Source of the DNA: Bacillota bacterium
GTDB taxonomy: Bacteria > Bacillota > Clostridia > Christensenellales > UMGS416
Length of the DNA: 64,000 nucleotides
Reading direction: 5' to 3'
Assembly (NCBI GenBank): GCA_023421955.1
Contig: JAEZSE010000023.1
Location: 1 to 64,000 of the forward strand
The notes beneath the pieces were generated by a model. It was not told the DNA's origin and made no database searches. It saw only the letters and a program-made list of their open reading frames with translations. Made by a program: the position numbers and the translations under genes. Each line of letters starts with the position of its first letter. Position 1 is the first letter of the stretch. Below, piece after piece: positions 32,517 through 41,430 of this stretch.

Positions 32517-32600
32517 GCAGCCATCTCCATTTTTGTCGCTTTTTCCATCATAGCACAATGGCGTGGCAGTGAAAAGTTGGAAGAGCCCCACATATGGAAA

Positions 32601-32622
32601 ATGGGCGGAAGTTCCCGCCCAT
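32601..32622 (-). terminator. Terminator of the lipoprotein gene
   Basis: An 8-bp stem, ATGGGCGG / CCGCCCAT, is followed by TTTCC on the minus strand and extended by outer CACAT / ATGTG pairs. Confidence 0.7.
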
Positions 32623-32643
32623 CCATGTGATGTTTTCTCTTGG

Positions 32644-33285
32644 CTACTTCAGCTCCACGTATTCCGCCTGGCAGTATTTGCCGATGTCCTCCTCGGTGAA
32701 ATCCAATGGCACCGCGCAAAGCAACGCGCCGTTGTTTTGAACCCAGAACAAAAACTGGCAGTAGGTACCTGAGCGGGGCGTCGGCGTGGCAGCATCCGTG
32801 CTGGCGGGATCGGCAGTGGCGGCAAACTGAAACGTAGGAAGTGTGCGCATATAAGAATTGCCGCCGGCTTTCACCGCGTCATAGGCGCCGATGTTCTTTG
32901 CCTTATCCTCCAGATAGGTTTCAAGCTTGGCAGTGCGGTACCAGATCAGCTCCATCTGGTTGACCAGTTGATCGGTGCTTGCGGGTCCAAAGGAATATCC
33001 GATGCGCACAGCCTCCGACGAAACCTTGACGTAGCTCACGGTTGCGCCGTCAGGCACGGTAATGAGCCGGTAATATCCTTCCAAGCCCTTCAGGTTTTCC
33101 AAGTCCTCCGCAGCCGTGTTTCCCTTGGCGGCGGTGACGGCCTCCGAAAGCTCCTCGATGGACTTGAAATCCTTTTGCGGCGGCACGGTTGGCTCGGGCT
33201 GTTCATAGCCACCCATGCCAAAACAACCGGTCAGCAATGCGCCCACCAGCGAAATCAACAACACAAGGCCAATGCCCTTTTTCAA
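32644..33285 (-). CDS. Predicted lipoprotein of unknown function
   Basis: The 213-residue product starts KKGIGLVLLISLVGALLTGC, a textbook lipoprotein signal with lipobox LTGC at about residue 20. The mature part is Pro/Glu-rich at first, then a mixed fold with no family I recognise. A TTG start at 33285 is likely: GGAGG lies 8 bases before it, and no ATG fits. It is expected to be tethered to the outer face of the membrane. Confidence 0.75.
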   Translation of the reverse strand: MKKGIGLVLLISLVGALLTGCFGMGGYEQPEPTVPPQKDFKSIEELSEAVTAAKGNTAAEDLENLKGLEGYYRLITVPDGATVSYVKVSSEAVRIGYSFGPASTDQLVNQMELIWYRTAKLETYLEDKAKNIGAYDAVKAGGNSYMRTLPTFQFAATADPASTDAATPTPRSGTYCQFLFWVQNNGALLCAVPLDFTEEDIGKYCQAEYVELK

Positions 33286-33392
33286 CAAAACTACCTCCAG
33301 ACATATCACACAATTGGTTTTCCTATGATTATACCGCATCGCACCAGAAAAGAAACCCGCAATTTAAAGCCGTCGCCTCTGCTTGCGCAATC

Positions 33393-33421
33393 TTTACCGG
33401 CAGAGGGCAATTCGGTATAAT
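33393..33421 (+). promoter_or_regulatory. Promoter of the MBL-fold gene
   Basis: TTTACC, a 17-base spacer and TATAAT lie 29 bases before the ATG. It diverges from the lipoprotein gene, whose own -10 (TATAAT) lies on the other strand near 33333. Confidence 0.7.
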
Positions 33422-33449
33422 ACAAAAAACAAACAGAGGAAACTGCCGC

Positions 33450-34358
33450 ATGGAACCTCCAAACAGCAAACTCAAGCAAATCACCGGATCCTCCTGGGTG
33501 CTGCCCGACCGCATCAACACCGGCGTGGTGAAAGGCCCCGGCGGCACCTGCCTGCTGATCGACTCAGGGCTGGACCGAGGTGCCGGCAACAAGATAGCAA
33601 CCGCACTGGATGCGGAGGGGTTGAGGCCTGTCGCCCTTCTGGTCACGCACACCCACGCAGACCATTGCGGGGGCAATGAAGCACTGCACCGCAAATACGA
33701 CATACCCACCTATGGGCCACCTCTGGAATCGGCAATTCTGCAATACCCTGTAATGGAACCGATGTATTTGTATGGTGCTGCGCCACCGGACGCCCTGCTG
33801 AACAAGTTCTTTCTGGCTCCGCCCACACCAGATGTCAGCCTGCTGCAGCCAGGCCATCATGTGCTTGGCAGTATCGGCATCACCGCCGTGCCGCTGCCTG
33901 GCCACAGCCCGGACCATTATGGTTATTTGACAGATGACTGTGTGCTTTATTGCGGCGACGCGCTGTTCCCAACCTATGTGTGGGAGAAATACCGCCTGCC
34001 CTTCTTCTATGACATCGGCACGACGCTTTCCACGCTGGACACGCTGGAAGCGATGGCCCCCGCCCTTTCCGGCTGTGTGGCAGCGCATTATGGAGAAGTT
34101 AACCTGACAGAACTTGTCACAGAGAATAGGGCCCATCTGCAAAAGCTTGTTTCCTGGGCTGAGGGCATTTTGGCCTCCGCACCGGCCTCGAGGGAGGATG
34201 CGGTGGCGGCGGCCTTCACGCAGTTTGAGCTCACGCAGAATGAGGCGCAATATTACCTGATCGGCTCCACCGTGGCTGCATTGCTGACGCACCTGTGCAA
34301 AACTGGAAGAGCCGCCGCCCAAATGGAACAGGGCCGGCTGCTCTATCACCTGAAATAA
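33450..34358 (+). CDS. Metallo-beta-lactamase-fold hydrolase
   Basis: The 302-residue metal hydrolase has THTHADHCGG near residue 67, GHSPDHYGY with a metal His near 150, GDALFP near 170 and a late His in AAHYGEV near 210. It belongs to the glyoxalase-II-like group with an added C-terminal helical domain (about 230-300). The substrate is unknown. GAGG lies about 10 bases before the ATG. The ArsC-like gene follows after 12 bases, so the two form an operon. Confidence 0.85.
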   Translation: MEPPNSKLKQITGSSWVLPDRINTGVVKGPGGTCLLIDSGLDRGAGNKIATALDAEGLRPVALLVTHTHADHCGGNEALHRKYDIPTYGPPLESAILQYPVMEPMYLYGAAPPDALLNKFFLAPPTPDVSLLQPGHHVLGSIGITAVPLPGHSPDHYGYLTDDCVLYCGDALFPTYVWEKYRLPFFYDIGTTLSTLDTLEAMAPALSGCVAAHYGEVNLTELVTENRAHLQKLVSWAEGILASAPASREDAVAAAFTQFELTQNEAQYYLIGSTVAALLTHLCKTGRAAAQMEQGRLLYHLK

Positions 34359-34370
34359 CCGGGAGGCACC

Positions 34371-34709
34371 ATGAACATCCAGATCTATGGCGCGGGTAAA
34401 TGCTTCGACACGAAGAAGGCCGAGCGCTACTTCAAGGAACGCCGGATCAATTATCAGTACATTGATCTGATCAAATATGGAATGAGCAAGGGTGTATTTG
34501 ATAACGTGCGCAACCAAGTGGGGCTGGAAGCGCTGATTGATACCCAATGCAAGGAATACAAGACGCTGGACATGGCGTTCTACGGCCTGGGCACGGCGGC
34601 GGACGACATGTTGCTGAAGCACCCCAAGCTCTTCCGCACGCCCATCGTCAGGAACGGCAGGCAGGCCACGGTTGGGTTTTGCCCAGAGGTTTGGGAGAAG
34701 TGGGAGTAA
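34371..34709 (+). CDS. ArsC/Spx-family thioredoxin-fold protein
   Basis: This 112-residue protein of the ArsC family starts IQIYGAGKCFDTKKAERYFKER, with one active Cys at about residue 10 (GKCFDT), and contains FRTPIVRNGRQATVGF near 90, the cis-Pro region. Such proteins are glutaredoxin-dependent reductases or regulators. Arsenate reduction cannot be claimed, because no ars genes are nearby. GGGAGG precedes the ATG. Confidence 0.8.
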   Translation: MNIQIYGAGKCFDTKKAERYFKERRINYQYIDLIKYGMSKGVFDNVRNQVGLEALIDTQCKEYKTLDMAFYGLGTAADDMLLKHPKLFRTPIVRNGRQATVGFCPEVWEKWE

Positions 34710-34741
34710 GGCAAACATACTTGTCGAGACAGAGCCTTAAA

Positions 34742-34770
34742 GCGGGCCGGGACAGAGCCCGGCCCCTACT
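34742..34770. repeat. Family-B palindromic element
   Basis: A perfect stem, GGGCCGGG / CCCGGCCC, with an ACAGAG loop and the conserved 3' CTACTG lies between the convergent ArsC-like and nitroreductase genes. It may double as a terminator. Confidence 0.85.
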
Positions 34771-34784
34771 GTCACCTGGAGGGT

Positions 34785-35294
34785 TCACCACTTCTCAAAA
34801 TGCACCTTCTCCGCCTCATACCGATCCGGTGCTTCCCTGGTCTCATCAGGCTCACCGATGGCCAGAAGGCCCACCGGCAGCACCGTCTCCGGGATCGAAA
34901 GCAGTTTGCAGAGGGGCTGCGCCCGGTCGTCATCGGGGTCCACACCCATCCACACCGCACCCAGGCCCTGCGCGTGGGCGGCCAGCAGCATGTTCTCAAT
35001 GGCGGCGCACCCATCCTGCGAGAGGAAATAGGGCACCTTGTTGCGGGCTGTGTCGCCGCACACGAGGATGCCGCAGCCGGCGTTGGGCAGCATCTTGGAG
35101 TAGGGATGAATCTCTGTGATGGCCTTCAGTGTGTCAGGGTCGCGCACCACGACAAACTGCCAGGGGCGCAGGTTCGCCGCCGTGGGGGCGGAAAAGCCAG
35201 CCCGCAGGATCGTGTGCAGCTGCTCGTCGGTGAGGACATCGCCGGTGAATTTGCGGATGCTCCGGCGGGTGAAGATGCAGGTCAAAGCGTCCAT
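34785..35294 (-). CDS. Nitroreductase-family flavoprotein (copy 2 of a tandem pair)
   Basis: This 169-residue FMN-dependent reductase has the nitroreductase N-terminus CIFTRRSIRKFTGD, the FMN-binding stretch SAPTAANLRPWQFVVV near 35 and GLGAVWMGV near 115. It is closely similar to the product of the gene just upstream (35345-35866), clearly a tandem duplication. ATG 35294 lines up with the GTG start of its twin. The reduced substrate is not predictable. Confidence 0.88.
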   Translation of the reverse strand: MDALTCIFTRRSIRKFTGDVLTDEQLHTILRAGFSAPTAANLRPWQFVVVRDPDTLKAITEIHPYSKMLPNAGCGILVCGDTARNKVPYFLSQDGCAAIENMLLAAHAQGLGAVWMGVDPDDDRAQPLCKLLSIPETVLPVGLLAIGEPDETREAPDRYEAEKVHFEKW

Positions 35295-35344
35295 AAGCGT
35301 CACAGCTCCTTGTTTGAAAGATAGTCCTGGATGATCATAGCACT

Positions 35345-35866
35345 TCAGCAACCCGATTGCCATACTTCTGAATGGATCTTGTCAGCCTCATACCGGTCCG
35401 GCGCTTCCCTGGTTTCATCAGGTACACCCACAGCGATCAGGCCGATGGGGCACACGCCGTCCGGCAGCTTGGTAAGCTCCCGCAAGGCGTTCACCCGTTC
35501 CTCTCGGGGGTGGATGCCCAGCCACACCGCGCCAAGCCCCAGCGCGTGGGCGGCTAGCAGCATGTTTTCGATGGCGGCGGAGCAGTCCTCAATGAGATAA
35601 TCCAGGCTCGCGTTACGGGCCTTGTCGCCGCACACGAGGATGCCGCAGCCGGCCTGCGGCAACATTTTTGCGTGGGGGTGCGCCACAGTAACTGCCTGAA
35701 GTGTTTCGGGGTTTTTGATCACAACGAACTGCCACGGGCGGGTGTTCATCGCCGTGGGGGCGGACATGCCGGCCTGCAGGATCGTGTGCAGCTGGTCGTC
35801 AATGATAGGTTCGCCGGTGAATTTGCGGATGCTCCGGCGGGTGAGAATACAGGTTAATGCGTCCAC
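35345..35866 (-). CDS. Nitroreductase-family flavoprotein (copy 1 of a tandem pair)
   Basis: This 173-residue twin of the downstream gene shares most positions, for example CILTRRSIRKFTGE, SAPTAMNTRPWQFVVI, GCGILVCGDKARN and PDETREAPDRYEAD. GTG at 35866 is the likely start: AGGA lies 8 bases upstream and it matches the other copy's start. Divergence is spread through the protein, so both copies have probably been kept for some time. Confidence 0.88.
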   Translation of the reverse strand: MDALTCILTRRSIRKFTGEPIIDDQLHTILQAGMSAPTAMNTRPWQFVVIKNPETLQAVTVAHPHAKMLPQAGCGILVCGDKARNASLDYLIEDCSAAIENMLLAAHALGLGAVWLGIHPREERVNALRELTKLPDGVCPIGLIAVGVPDETREAPDRYEADKIHSEVWQSGC

Positions 35867-35898
35867 GTTCTTCACTCCTGTTCGATGTCTCCGTCTCC

Positions 35899-36176
35899 GG
35901 GGGTCCGGGGGTTTGCAAGTTTCCCCTCAGCCGAAAAGCTCATAAGGGCGAAAAGGCCGAGCGACTGTTTGAGGAGGGCGAAGCCCGACGAGTTGTCGTC
36001 GGCCCGCCCATTGAGCTTTGAGGTGAGGTCTTAGAAACTTGCCACCCCCGGTGGTTTTGGTACTTTTGCCAAACAAAAGTACATACACACAGCGCTTGTT
36101 GCTGCGGTATGCGTGAGCATACCGCACCGCTCCTGCGGAATCACGGCTCGGGGTTTGCAAAAGCCCCCGGACCCCC
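35899..36176. mobile_element. Non-coding element of about 280 bp bounded by inverted repeats
   Basis: The left end (35899-35918, GGGGGTCCGGGGGTTTGCAA) is the near-perfect inverse of the right end (36155-36176, TTGCAAAAG then CCCCCGGACCCCC). Inside lie a perfect hairpin, GCGGTATGC / GCATACCGC (about 36104-36125), and other short palindromes, but no credible gene. It resembles a miniature inverted-repeat element. The right end runs into the RluA-type gene and supplies its last codons. Confidence 0.6.
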
Positions 36177-36857
36177 ACAAGATACGATATCATAACGTTT
36201 CCAGATCGTTCCTATTCCACCCTCCGGCAAACACTCAAACCTCATTCGTTCTTTCTTGGTCGGATGCTCCAGCTCAATGCTTTTGCTCCACAGCGCCAGC
36301 CACTGCCCCGGCACAGCCTTGGGATTGTAGCGCTGGTCGCCCCACAGGGGATGCCCAATGGTGGCAAACTGCGCGCGGATTTGATGAGACCGGCCTGTGA
36401 TCAGCTTCACGCGGCACAGAGTCAGCCTATCCACCGTTTGCAGCGGTTGATACTCCAGCGCCGCCCATTGGCCGCCCTTTGTTTCCGAAAGGCTGGCCGA
36501 AACGGTGTTCGTGCGCTCGTCTTTGGTAAGCCAATGCTCGAGGCGGCCGCCGTGCGGCGTTCCCGTGCAGACGCACAGGTATTCCTTTTGGAAGCCGTCA
36601 CCCCGGATCTGCTCGGAAAGCCGCGCCGCCGCCTTGCTGGTGCGGGCAAAGGCCATCACGCCGCCGGCGGGGCGGTCCAGCCGGTGAACCAAGCCCAGAT
36701 AGACTTCGCCCGGCTTGTTGTATTTCTCTTTCACATATTGTTTCAGAAGGGAGAGCATGTCAAGATCCCCTGAGCTGTCTGCCTGCGACGGCACGCCGGC
36801 GGGCTTGACGGCAATGAGGAGATGGTTGTCTTCAAACAGGATCACGGGGTTTTGCAA
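36141..36857 (-). CDS. RluA-family RNA pseudouridine synthase
   Basis: The 238-residue enzyme isomerises uridine in rRNA or tRNA. The catalytic Asp lies in LVHRLDRPAGGVMAFART near residue 60. GRSHQIRAQFATIGHPLWGDQRY near 160 is the second family motif. There is no S4 domain. TTG 36857 is the likely start (GGAG 5 bases before). The last residues, about CGGPGAFANPEP, are encoded by the end of the neighbouring inverted-repeat element, so the original C-terminus has been replaced. Confidence 0.88.
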   Translation of the reverse strand: MQNPVILFEDNHLLIAVKPAGVPSQADSSGDLDMLSLLKQYVKEKYNKPGEVYLGLVHRLDRPAGGVMAFARTSKAAARLSEQIRGDGFQKEYLCVCTGTPHGGRLEHWLTKDERTNTVSASLSETKGGQWAALEYQPLQTVDRLTLCRVKLITGRSHQIRAQFATIGHPLWGDQRYNPKAVPGQWLALWSKSIELEHPTKKERMRFECLPEGGIGTIWKRYDIVSCGGPGAFANPEP

Positions 36858-36865
36858 GCGAACTC

Positions 36866-36960
36866 CCCCCTGCCGCTTCGCGGTATCCCCCCCTCAAGAG
36901 GGGGGGCAAGTTGTTCTTGTTCGCGGGAATATGTAGGGGCGATTCAAGAATCGCCCGCTC
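36866..36960. repeat. Family-A-like run and family-B element
   Basis: Bases 36866-36906 hold C-run/G-run sequence around a GCGGTAT stretch, resembling family A. Bases 36933-36960 hold a family-B hairpin in the opposite orientation, GGGCGATT / AATCGCCC with a CAAG loop, ending at the stop of the methyltransferase gene. Confidence 0.65.
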
Positions 36961-37839
36961 CTAGCCGTTCCTCCATCTTCCGCTGGCGCCGCAGGGTAGC
37001 GTGAGGCCGGTGGCTGTGATGGGCAGGCCCACCTCTGCCGCTTCCGCGTGGCCTCCGAACTTTTTCACCACGGTCATCTTCAGCATGTTTTCCAGCACCA
37101 GTGGCTGCAGGCCGGTGGTGTAGGAATTGATGAGGAAGAACAGCGGCTGATCGGAGAGGATGCCCATGCAGGCGGAAACCAGCTCAAAGAGCTTTTCCTC
37201 CAGCTTCCACATCTCGCCGCCGGGCCCCCGGCCATAGCTGGGCGGATCCATCAGCACGGCATCGTATTTACGGCCCCGGCGCTCCTCCCGCTGCACGAAT
37301 TTCAGGCAGTCGTCCACCAGAAAACGGACCCGGCTGTTGGTCAGGCCCGAAAGCTCGAGGTTCTCCCCCGCCCAGTTCACCATGCCCTTGGCGGCATCCA
37401 CATGGGCAACCGTTGCCCCGGCGGCTGCGCAGGCCACGGTAGCCCCACCGGTATAGGCAAAGAGATTCAGCACGCTGGGCTGCTCCCGGCCTTCCTGCTG
37501 CGCCGCCGCAATCTGCGCGCGCATCCAGTCCCAATTCACGGCCTGCTCGGGGAAAAGCCCGGTGTGCTTGAAGCCCAGCGGCTTGATCTTGAACTTCAGG
37601 TCGCCATAAGCCACTGCCCACCGCTCCGGCATCTTCGTACGAAACTCCCATTCGCCGCCGCCCTCGCTGCTGCGATGGTAGATGCCGTCGATTTTCTGCC
37701 AGGCCGGGTGCTGCCGCTCCGCCGGCCAGATGGCCTGTGGGTCTGGCCGCAGCAGGATTTTGTCACCCCAGCGCTCCAGCTTTTCACCGGAGCCGGCGTC
37801 GATGACCTCGTAGTCTTTCCAGGTGGTGCAGATGTACAT
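36961..37839 (-). CDS. Class I SAM-dependent RNA methyltransferase (RlmI/YccW-like)
   Basis: The 292-residue protein has the SAM loop VLNLFAYTGGATVACAAAGATVAHVDAAKGMV near residue 125 and the catalytic DAVLMDPPSYGRG near 205. This layout is that of large-subunit rRNA m5C or m2G methyltransferases. There is no PUA domain at the N-terminus. The C-terminus ends at a repeat. The ATG at 37839 lacks a strong ribosome site, so the start is uncertain by a few codons. Confidence 0.82.
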   Translation of the reverse strand: MYICTTWKDYEVIDAGSGEKLERWGDKILLRPDPQAIWPAERQHPAWQKIDGIYHRSSEGGGEWEFRTKMPERWAVAYGDLKFKIKPLGFKHTGLFPEQAVNWDWMRAQIAAAQQEGREQPSVLNLFAYTGGATVACAAAGATVAHVDAAKGMVNWAGENLELSGLTNSRVRFLVDDCLKFVQREERRGRKYDAVLMDPPSYGRGPGGEMWKLEEKLFELVSACMGILSDQPLFFLINSYTTGLQPLVLENMLKMTVVKKFGGHAEAAEVGLPITATGLTLPCGASGRWRNG

Positions 37840-37875
37840 GGAATCACTGCTTTCTGATGGAACGATTGTTGAGTT

Positions 37876-38003
37876 GGGGCGGGTATGGAACCCCGCCCCT
37901 ACCAAAATTTGGTGAGGAGGACTCCCTACCCTCCCTTAAGTCGGTGCGCTTAGCACCGACGGCTAAGGGGGGATGGCCCCACAGGGCCAGGGGGGATTTC
38001 CTA
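37876..38003. repeat. Family-B and family-A elements downstream of ileS
   Basis: 37876-37903 is a family-B hairpin (GGGCGGG / CCCGCCC). 37918-38003 is a family-A copy with an extra inserted hairpin, GTCGGTGC / GCACCGAC, in the first loop, and an apical stem GGCCC / GGGCC around CACA. The A copy runs to the ileS stop codon. Confidence 0.8.
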
Positions 38004-41000
38004 CACCTTCCTCACCGTAAAGAACATTACTTCGCCGTTGATATCCTGCTCTTTGCCAAAGCCCTCGCCGCGCCCTGCGGTCAGCTCGTCGGCGAACACG
38101 TCGGCGGCAATGGCGGCCTTGTTGTTCATCACGGTGGCCATAGCGGCTTCAGCGCCGTCGATCGCAAGGGCAATGTGGTCAGTCACCTCAAAGCCGGCTT
38201 CACGGCGTAGCTGCTGCACCTTGGAGATCACCTCACGTACGAAGCCCTCCTCGATGAGCTCGGGGGTCAGGCGGGCATCCAGAGCCACGGAGACGCCGTT
38301 TTCACTGGCGGTGAAGAAGTCGGCGCGCTGGGTGACTTCAATCAAGACGTCCTCCTCGCGTAGCTCCTCCTCCCTGCCGTCCACGGTGATCGTGAAGAAG
38401 CCGCGCTCGCGCAGCGACTGCACAAACGGCGTGCCATCCTGGCCCTGGAGGATTTGGTTCACAACAGGCATGTTCTTGCCGAAGCGGCGGCCCAACGTTT
38501 TGAGTTGGGGCTTCACCTTGTAGCTCACAAAGCCGCCAGCGCTCTCCACATAATCCACGCGTTTCACGTTAAGCTCGTCGGCCACAAGGTCGGTGAAGCT
38601 CTGCGGCAGCGGCTTGCCTTCGACCAATAAAGCAGGGACAGGTTGTCTATTCTTCGTGCCGGCAAGGTTGCGGCAGGAACGGCCCAACGCCACGATGTCC
38701 AGCACCCGGGCCATGTTGGCCTCCAGCTCCAGATCGATCCAGGCTTCGTTGGCCACGGGGAAGTCGCTGAGATGCACCGACTCCGGCGCGGTTTCATCGA
38801 GCCCCCGCACCAGATTCAGATACAGCTCCTCGGCGACAAACGGCGTAAACGGCGCGGTGAGCTTGCTTAAAGTGACCAGCACTGTGTGCAGCGTGAGGAA
38901 GGCGTTCACCTTGTCTTCGGTCATGCCGCCGCCCCAATAGCGCTCGCGGCCCCGGCGCACATACCAGTTGGAAAGCTCGTCCACAAAGGCGGCCAGCGCC
39001 CGGCCCGGCTCGGTGATGGCATAGTTTTCCAGACTGCTATCCACTTCCTTGATCAGCGTTTGCAGGCGGGAGAGCACCCAGCGGTCCATCGCGCCCAGCT
39101 TGTCATACTCCAGCTTGTGCTCCAGCGGGTTGAAATTGTCGATGTTGGCATAGAGCACATAGAACGCGTAGGTGTTCCACAGCGTGCCCATGTATTTACG
39201 CTGGGCTTCACTGACGGCTTCGCCGGAGAAACGGCTGGGCAGCCACGGCGAGCTGCCGGTGTAGAAATACCAGCGTACGGCGTCGGCACCCCGGGTATTC
39301 AACATGTCCCACGGGTCAACGACGTTGCCCTTGTGCTTGGACATCTTCACGCCGTCCTTGTCACCCACATGGCCCAGCACCAGGCAATTCTCAAACGACG
39401 ACCGCCCGAAAATGCAGGTGGAGATGGCCAGCAGCGTGTAGAACCAGCCGCGGGTCTGGTCCACGGCCTCGGAGATGAAGTTTGCCGGGAAGTTGGCCTC
39501 AAACAGCTCCTTGTTTTCAAAGGGGTAGTGCCACTGTGCAAAGGGCATGGAGCCGCTGTCGTACCAACAGTCGATCACCGAAGGTTCGCGCTTCATCGCG
39601 CCGCCGCAATGGGGGCAGGTCAGCTCCACGGCGTCAATGAAGGGCTTGTGCAGCTCCATATCGGCGGTGGCATTCTTGCCCTTTTCGAGGAGCTCCGCCC
39701 GGCTGCCGATCACCTCAATATGGCCGCAGGCGCACATCCACACCGGCAGCGGCGTGCCCCAATAGCGCTCGCGGGAGACGCCCCAGTCAATCACGTTTTC
39801 GATGAAGTTGCCCATGCGGCCTTCCTTGATCGTCTCGGGCATCCAGTTCACCGAGCGGTTGCTGGCCATCAGCTCGTCCTTCACGGCGGTCATCTTGATG
39901 AACCAGCTCTCGCGGGGGTAATACAGCAGCGGCGTATCGCAGCGCCAGCAGAATGGATAGCTGTGCTGATACGGTAATGCCTTTTGGAGCTGCTTGCGTG
40001 CTTTTAAATCATCAAGGATTGCGTGGTCGGCGTCCTTCACAAACACGCCGGGCCAGGGCGTGGTGTCGGTGAAGCGGCCCTGGGTGTCCACGACGATGCG
40101 GAAGCCCAAGCCCTCGCGCTTGAGTATCCGCATGTCGTCCTCACCGTAGGGGGCAAGGTGCACAATGCCGGTGCCGTCTTCCATCGTCACGTAATCGTCG
40201 GCGACCACGCGGCAGGCCTGCCCCTCCGGGATGGCCCCGGCGCGGAACAGCGCCTCATATTCGGTGCCGACCAACTCAGCGCCTTTATACTTCTTTGTAA
40301 GCTCCGCATCCTCCGGCAACACCTTGTCCACCAATTCGGCGGCCATGATGTAGGTCTCGCCATCCAGCTCATACTCACCATATTCCGCTTTCGCATTCAC
40401 GCACAGGGCGATATTGCTGGGCAATGTCCAGGGCGTGGTCGTCCAAGCCAGGATACAGGTGTTGGGGCGGCCCTTTACAAGGAACCGGGCGATGGCAGAG
40501 GTCTCCTCCACATCATTATAGCCCTGCGCCACCTCGTGGGAGGAAAGCGCCGTGCCGCAGCGGGGGCAATAGGGCACCACCTTGTGGCCCTTGTAGAGCA
40601 GGCCCTTTTCGTGGATGCGTTTCAGCGACCACCACACCGACTCAATGTAGTTGTCATGGTATGTCACGTATGGGTTCTCCATGTCAACCCAGAAGCCTAC
40701 GCGTTCGGAAAGCTCCTCCCACTGGCCCTTGTATTTCCAAACGCTCTCCTTGCACTTCTGGATGAAGGGCTCAATGCCGTATTTCTCGATCTGGGGCTTG
40801 CCGTCGAGGCCCAGCTGTTTCTCGACCTCCAACTCCACTGGCAGGCCGTGGGTGTCCCACCCGGCTTTGCGAAGCACATTGTAGCCCTTCATGAAGCGGT
40901 AACGCGGGATCAAGTCCTTAATGGCGCGCGTCAGCACATGACCGATGTGGGGTTTGCCGTTGGCTGTGGGCGGGCCATCATAAAACGTGAAAAGCGGCGC

Positions 41001-41120
41001 GCCTTCCCGCATCGTCATGCTCTTTTTGAAGATGTCGTTTTGTTTCCAGTAGTCCAGCACCTCAAGCTCCCGCTCGACGAAGTTGAGACTGGTGGAGACC
41101 TTTTTGTAGAGTTGCGGCAT
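38001..41120 (-). CDS. ileS: Isoleucyl-tRNA synthetase, eukaryote-like (type 2) form
   Basis: It charges tRNA-Ile. The 1039 residues carry the ATP motif PHIGHVL near residue 58, GWDTHGLPVE near 85, KMSKHKGNVVDP near 592 and a class-Ia anticodon-binding region. The C-terminal extension is the long form (LTPELIEEGFVREVISKVQ) without the Cys-rich zinc knuckle of the usual bacterial enzyme. That marks the type-2 branch, which is associated with mupirocin tolerance in known cases. ATG 41120 follows AGGAGG. A T-box lies upstream, beyond a GNAT gene and repeats. Confidence 0.96.
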   Translation of the reverse strand: MPQLYKKVSTSLNFVERELEVLDYWKQNDIFKKSMTMREGAPLFTFYDGPPTANGKPHIGHVLTRAIKDLIPRYRFMKGYNVLRKAGWDTHGLPVELEVEKQLGLDGKPQIEKYGIEPFIQKCKESVWKYKGQWEELSERVGFWVDMENPYVTYHDNYIESVWWSLKRIHEKGLLYKGHKVVPYCPRCGTALSSHEVAQGYNDVEETSAIARFLVKGRPNTCILAWTTTPWTLPSNIALCVNAKAEYGEYELDGETYIMAAELVDKVLPEDAELTKKYKGAELVGTEYEALFRAGAIPEGQACRVVADDYVTMEDGTGIVHLAPYGEDDMRILKREGLGFRIVVDTQGRFTDTTPWPGVFVKDADHAILDDLKARKQLQKALPYQHSYPFCWRCDTPLLYYPRESWFIKMTAVKDELMASNRSVNWMPETIKEGRMGNFIENVIDWGVSRERYWGTPLPVWMCACGHIEVIGSRAELLEKGKNATADMELHKPFIDAVELTCPHCGGAMKREPSVIDCWYDSGSMPFAQWHYPFENKELFEANFPANFISEAVDQTRGWFYTLLAISTCIFGRSSFENCLVLGHVGDKDGVKMSKHKGNVVDPWDMLNTRGADAVRWYFYTGSSPWLPSRFSGEAVSEAQRKYMGTLWNTYAFYVLYANIDNFNPLEHKLEYDKLGAMDRWVLSRLQTLIKEVDSSLENYAITEPGRALAAFVDELSNWYVRRGRERYWGGGMTEDKVNAFLTLHTVLVTLSKLTAPFTPFVAEELYLNLVRGLDETAPESVHLSDFPVANEAWIDLELEANMARVLDIVALGRSCRNLAGTKNRQPVPALLVEGKPLPQSFTDLVADELNVKRVDYVESAGGFVSYKVKPQLKTLGRRFGKNMPVVNQILQGQDGTPFVQSLRERGFFTITVDGREEELREEDVLIEVTQRADFFTASENGVSVALDARLTPELIEEGFVREVISKVQQLRREAGFEVTDHIALAIDGAEAAMATVMNNKAAIAADVFADELTAGRGEGFGKEQDINGEVMFFTVRKV

Positions 41121-41182
41121 GAGTGACCTCCTGTTTATCGATGATAACATTGATTTTTCTATGTAACCTTGGAGCCGTTAAC

Positions 41183-41403
41183 GCAGGCCGGAACAGAGCC
41201 TTTATCGCGGGCCGGGACAGAGCCCGGCCCCTACCGGGAGATTGGGCGCAGTAGCCCCAAAGAAATCCCCCCGTCGCCTGAGGGCGACACCCCCCTTATT
41301 AAGGGAGGGTGGGGAGAAGTCTGGAATCGAATGTTGCTAACCTAATCCCTACCCTCCCTTATCAAGGGGGGATGGCATCCACAGATGCCAGGGGGGATTT
41401 CTT
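41183..41403. repeat. Repeat block between GNAT and ileS: family B, inverted family A, direct family A
   Basis: The 310-base gap 41121-41430 contains a partial and a full family-B copy (41207-41236, GGGCCGGG / CCCGGCCC). It also contains an inverted family-A copy (41261-41315, apical stem GTCGCC / GGCGAC around TGAG) and a direct copy (41346-41402, apical stem GGCATC / GATGCC around CACA). No gene is seen. Transcription from the T-box must cross these hairpins to reach ileS. Confidence 0.8.
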
Positions 41404-41430
41404 CGCCTGTTGCAAAGCGACGAGAACCGA

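Noticed and set aside
34371..34709. Arsenate reductase arsC
   Set aside because: The fold is right, but there are no other ars genes and only one recognisable active Cys, so the specific function is not claimed.
35927..36193. An 88-codon frame in the inverted-repeat element
   Set aside because: No ribosome site, palindromic sequence and biased composition; better explained as non-coding.
36866..36910. Simple terminator for the methyltransferase gene
   Set aside because: The C-run/G-run stretch lies past the start of the next gene region and fits a worn family-A element better. No T-run follows.
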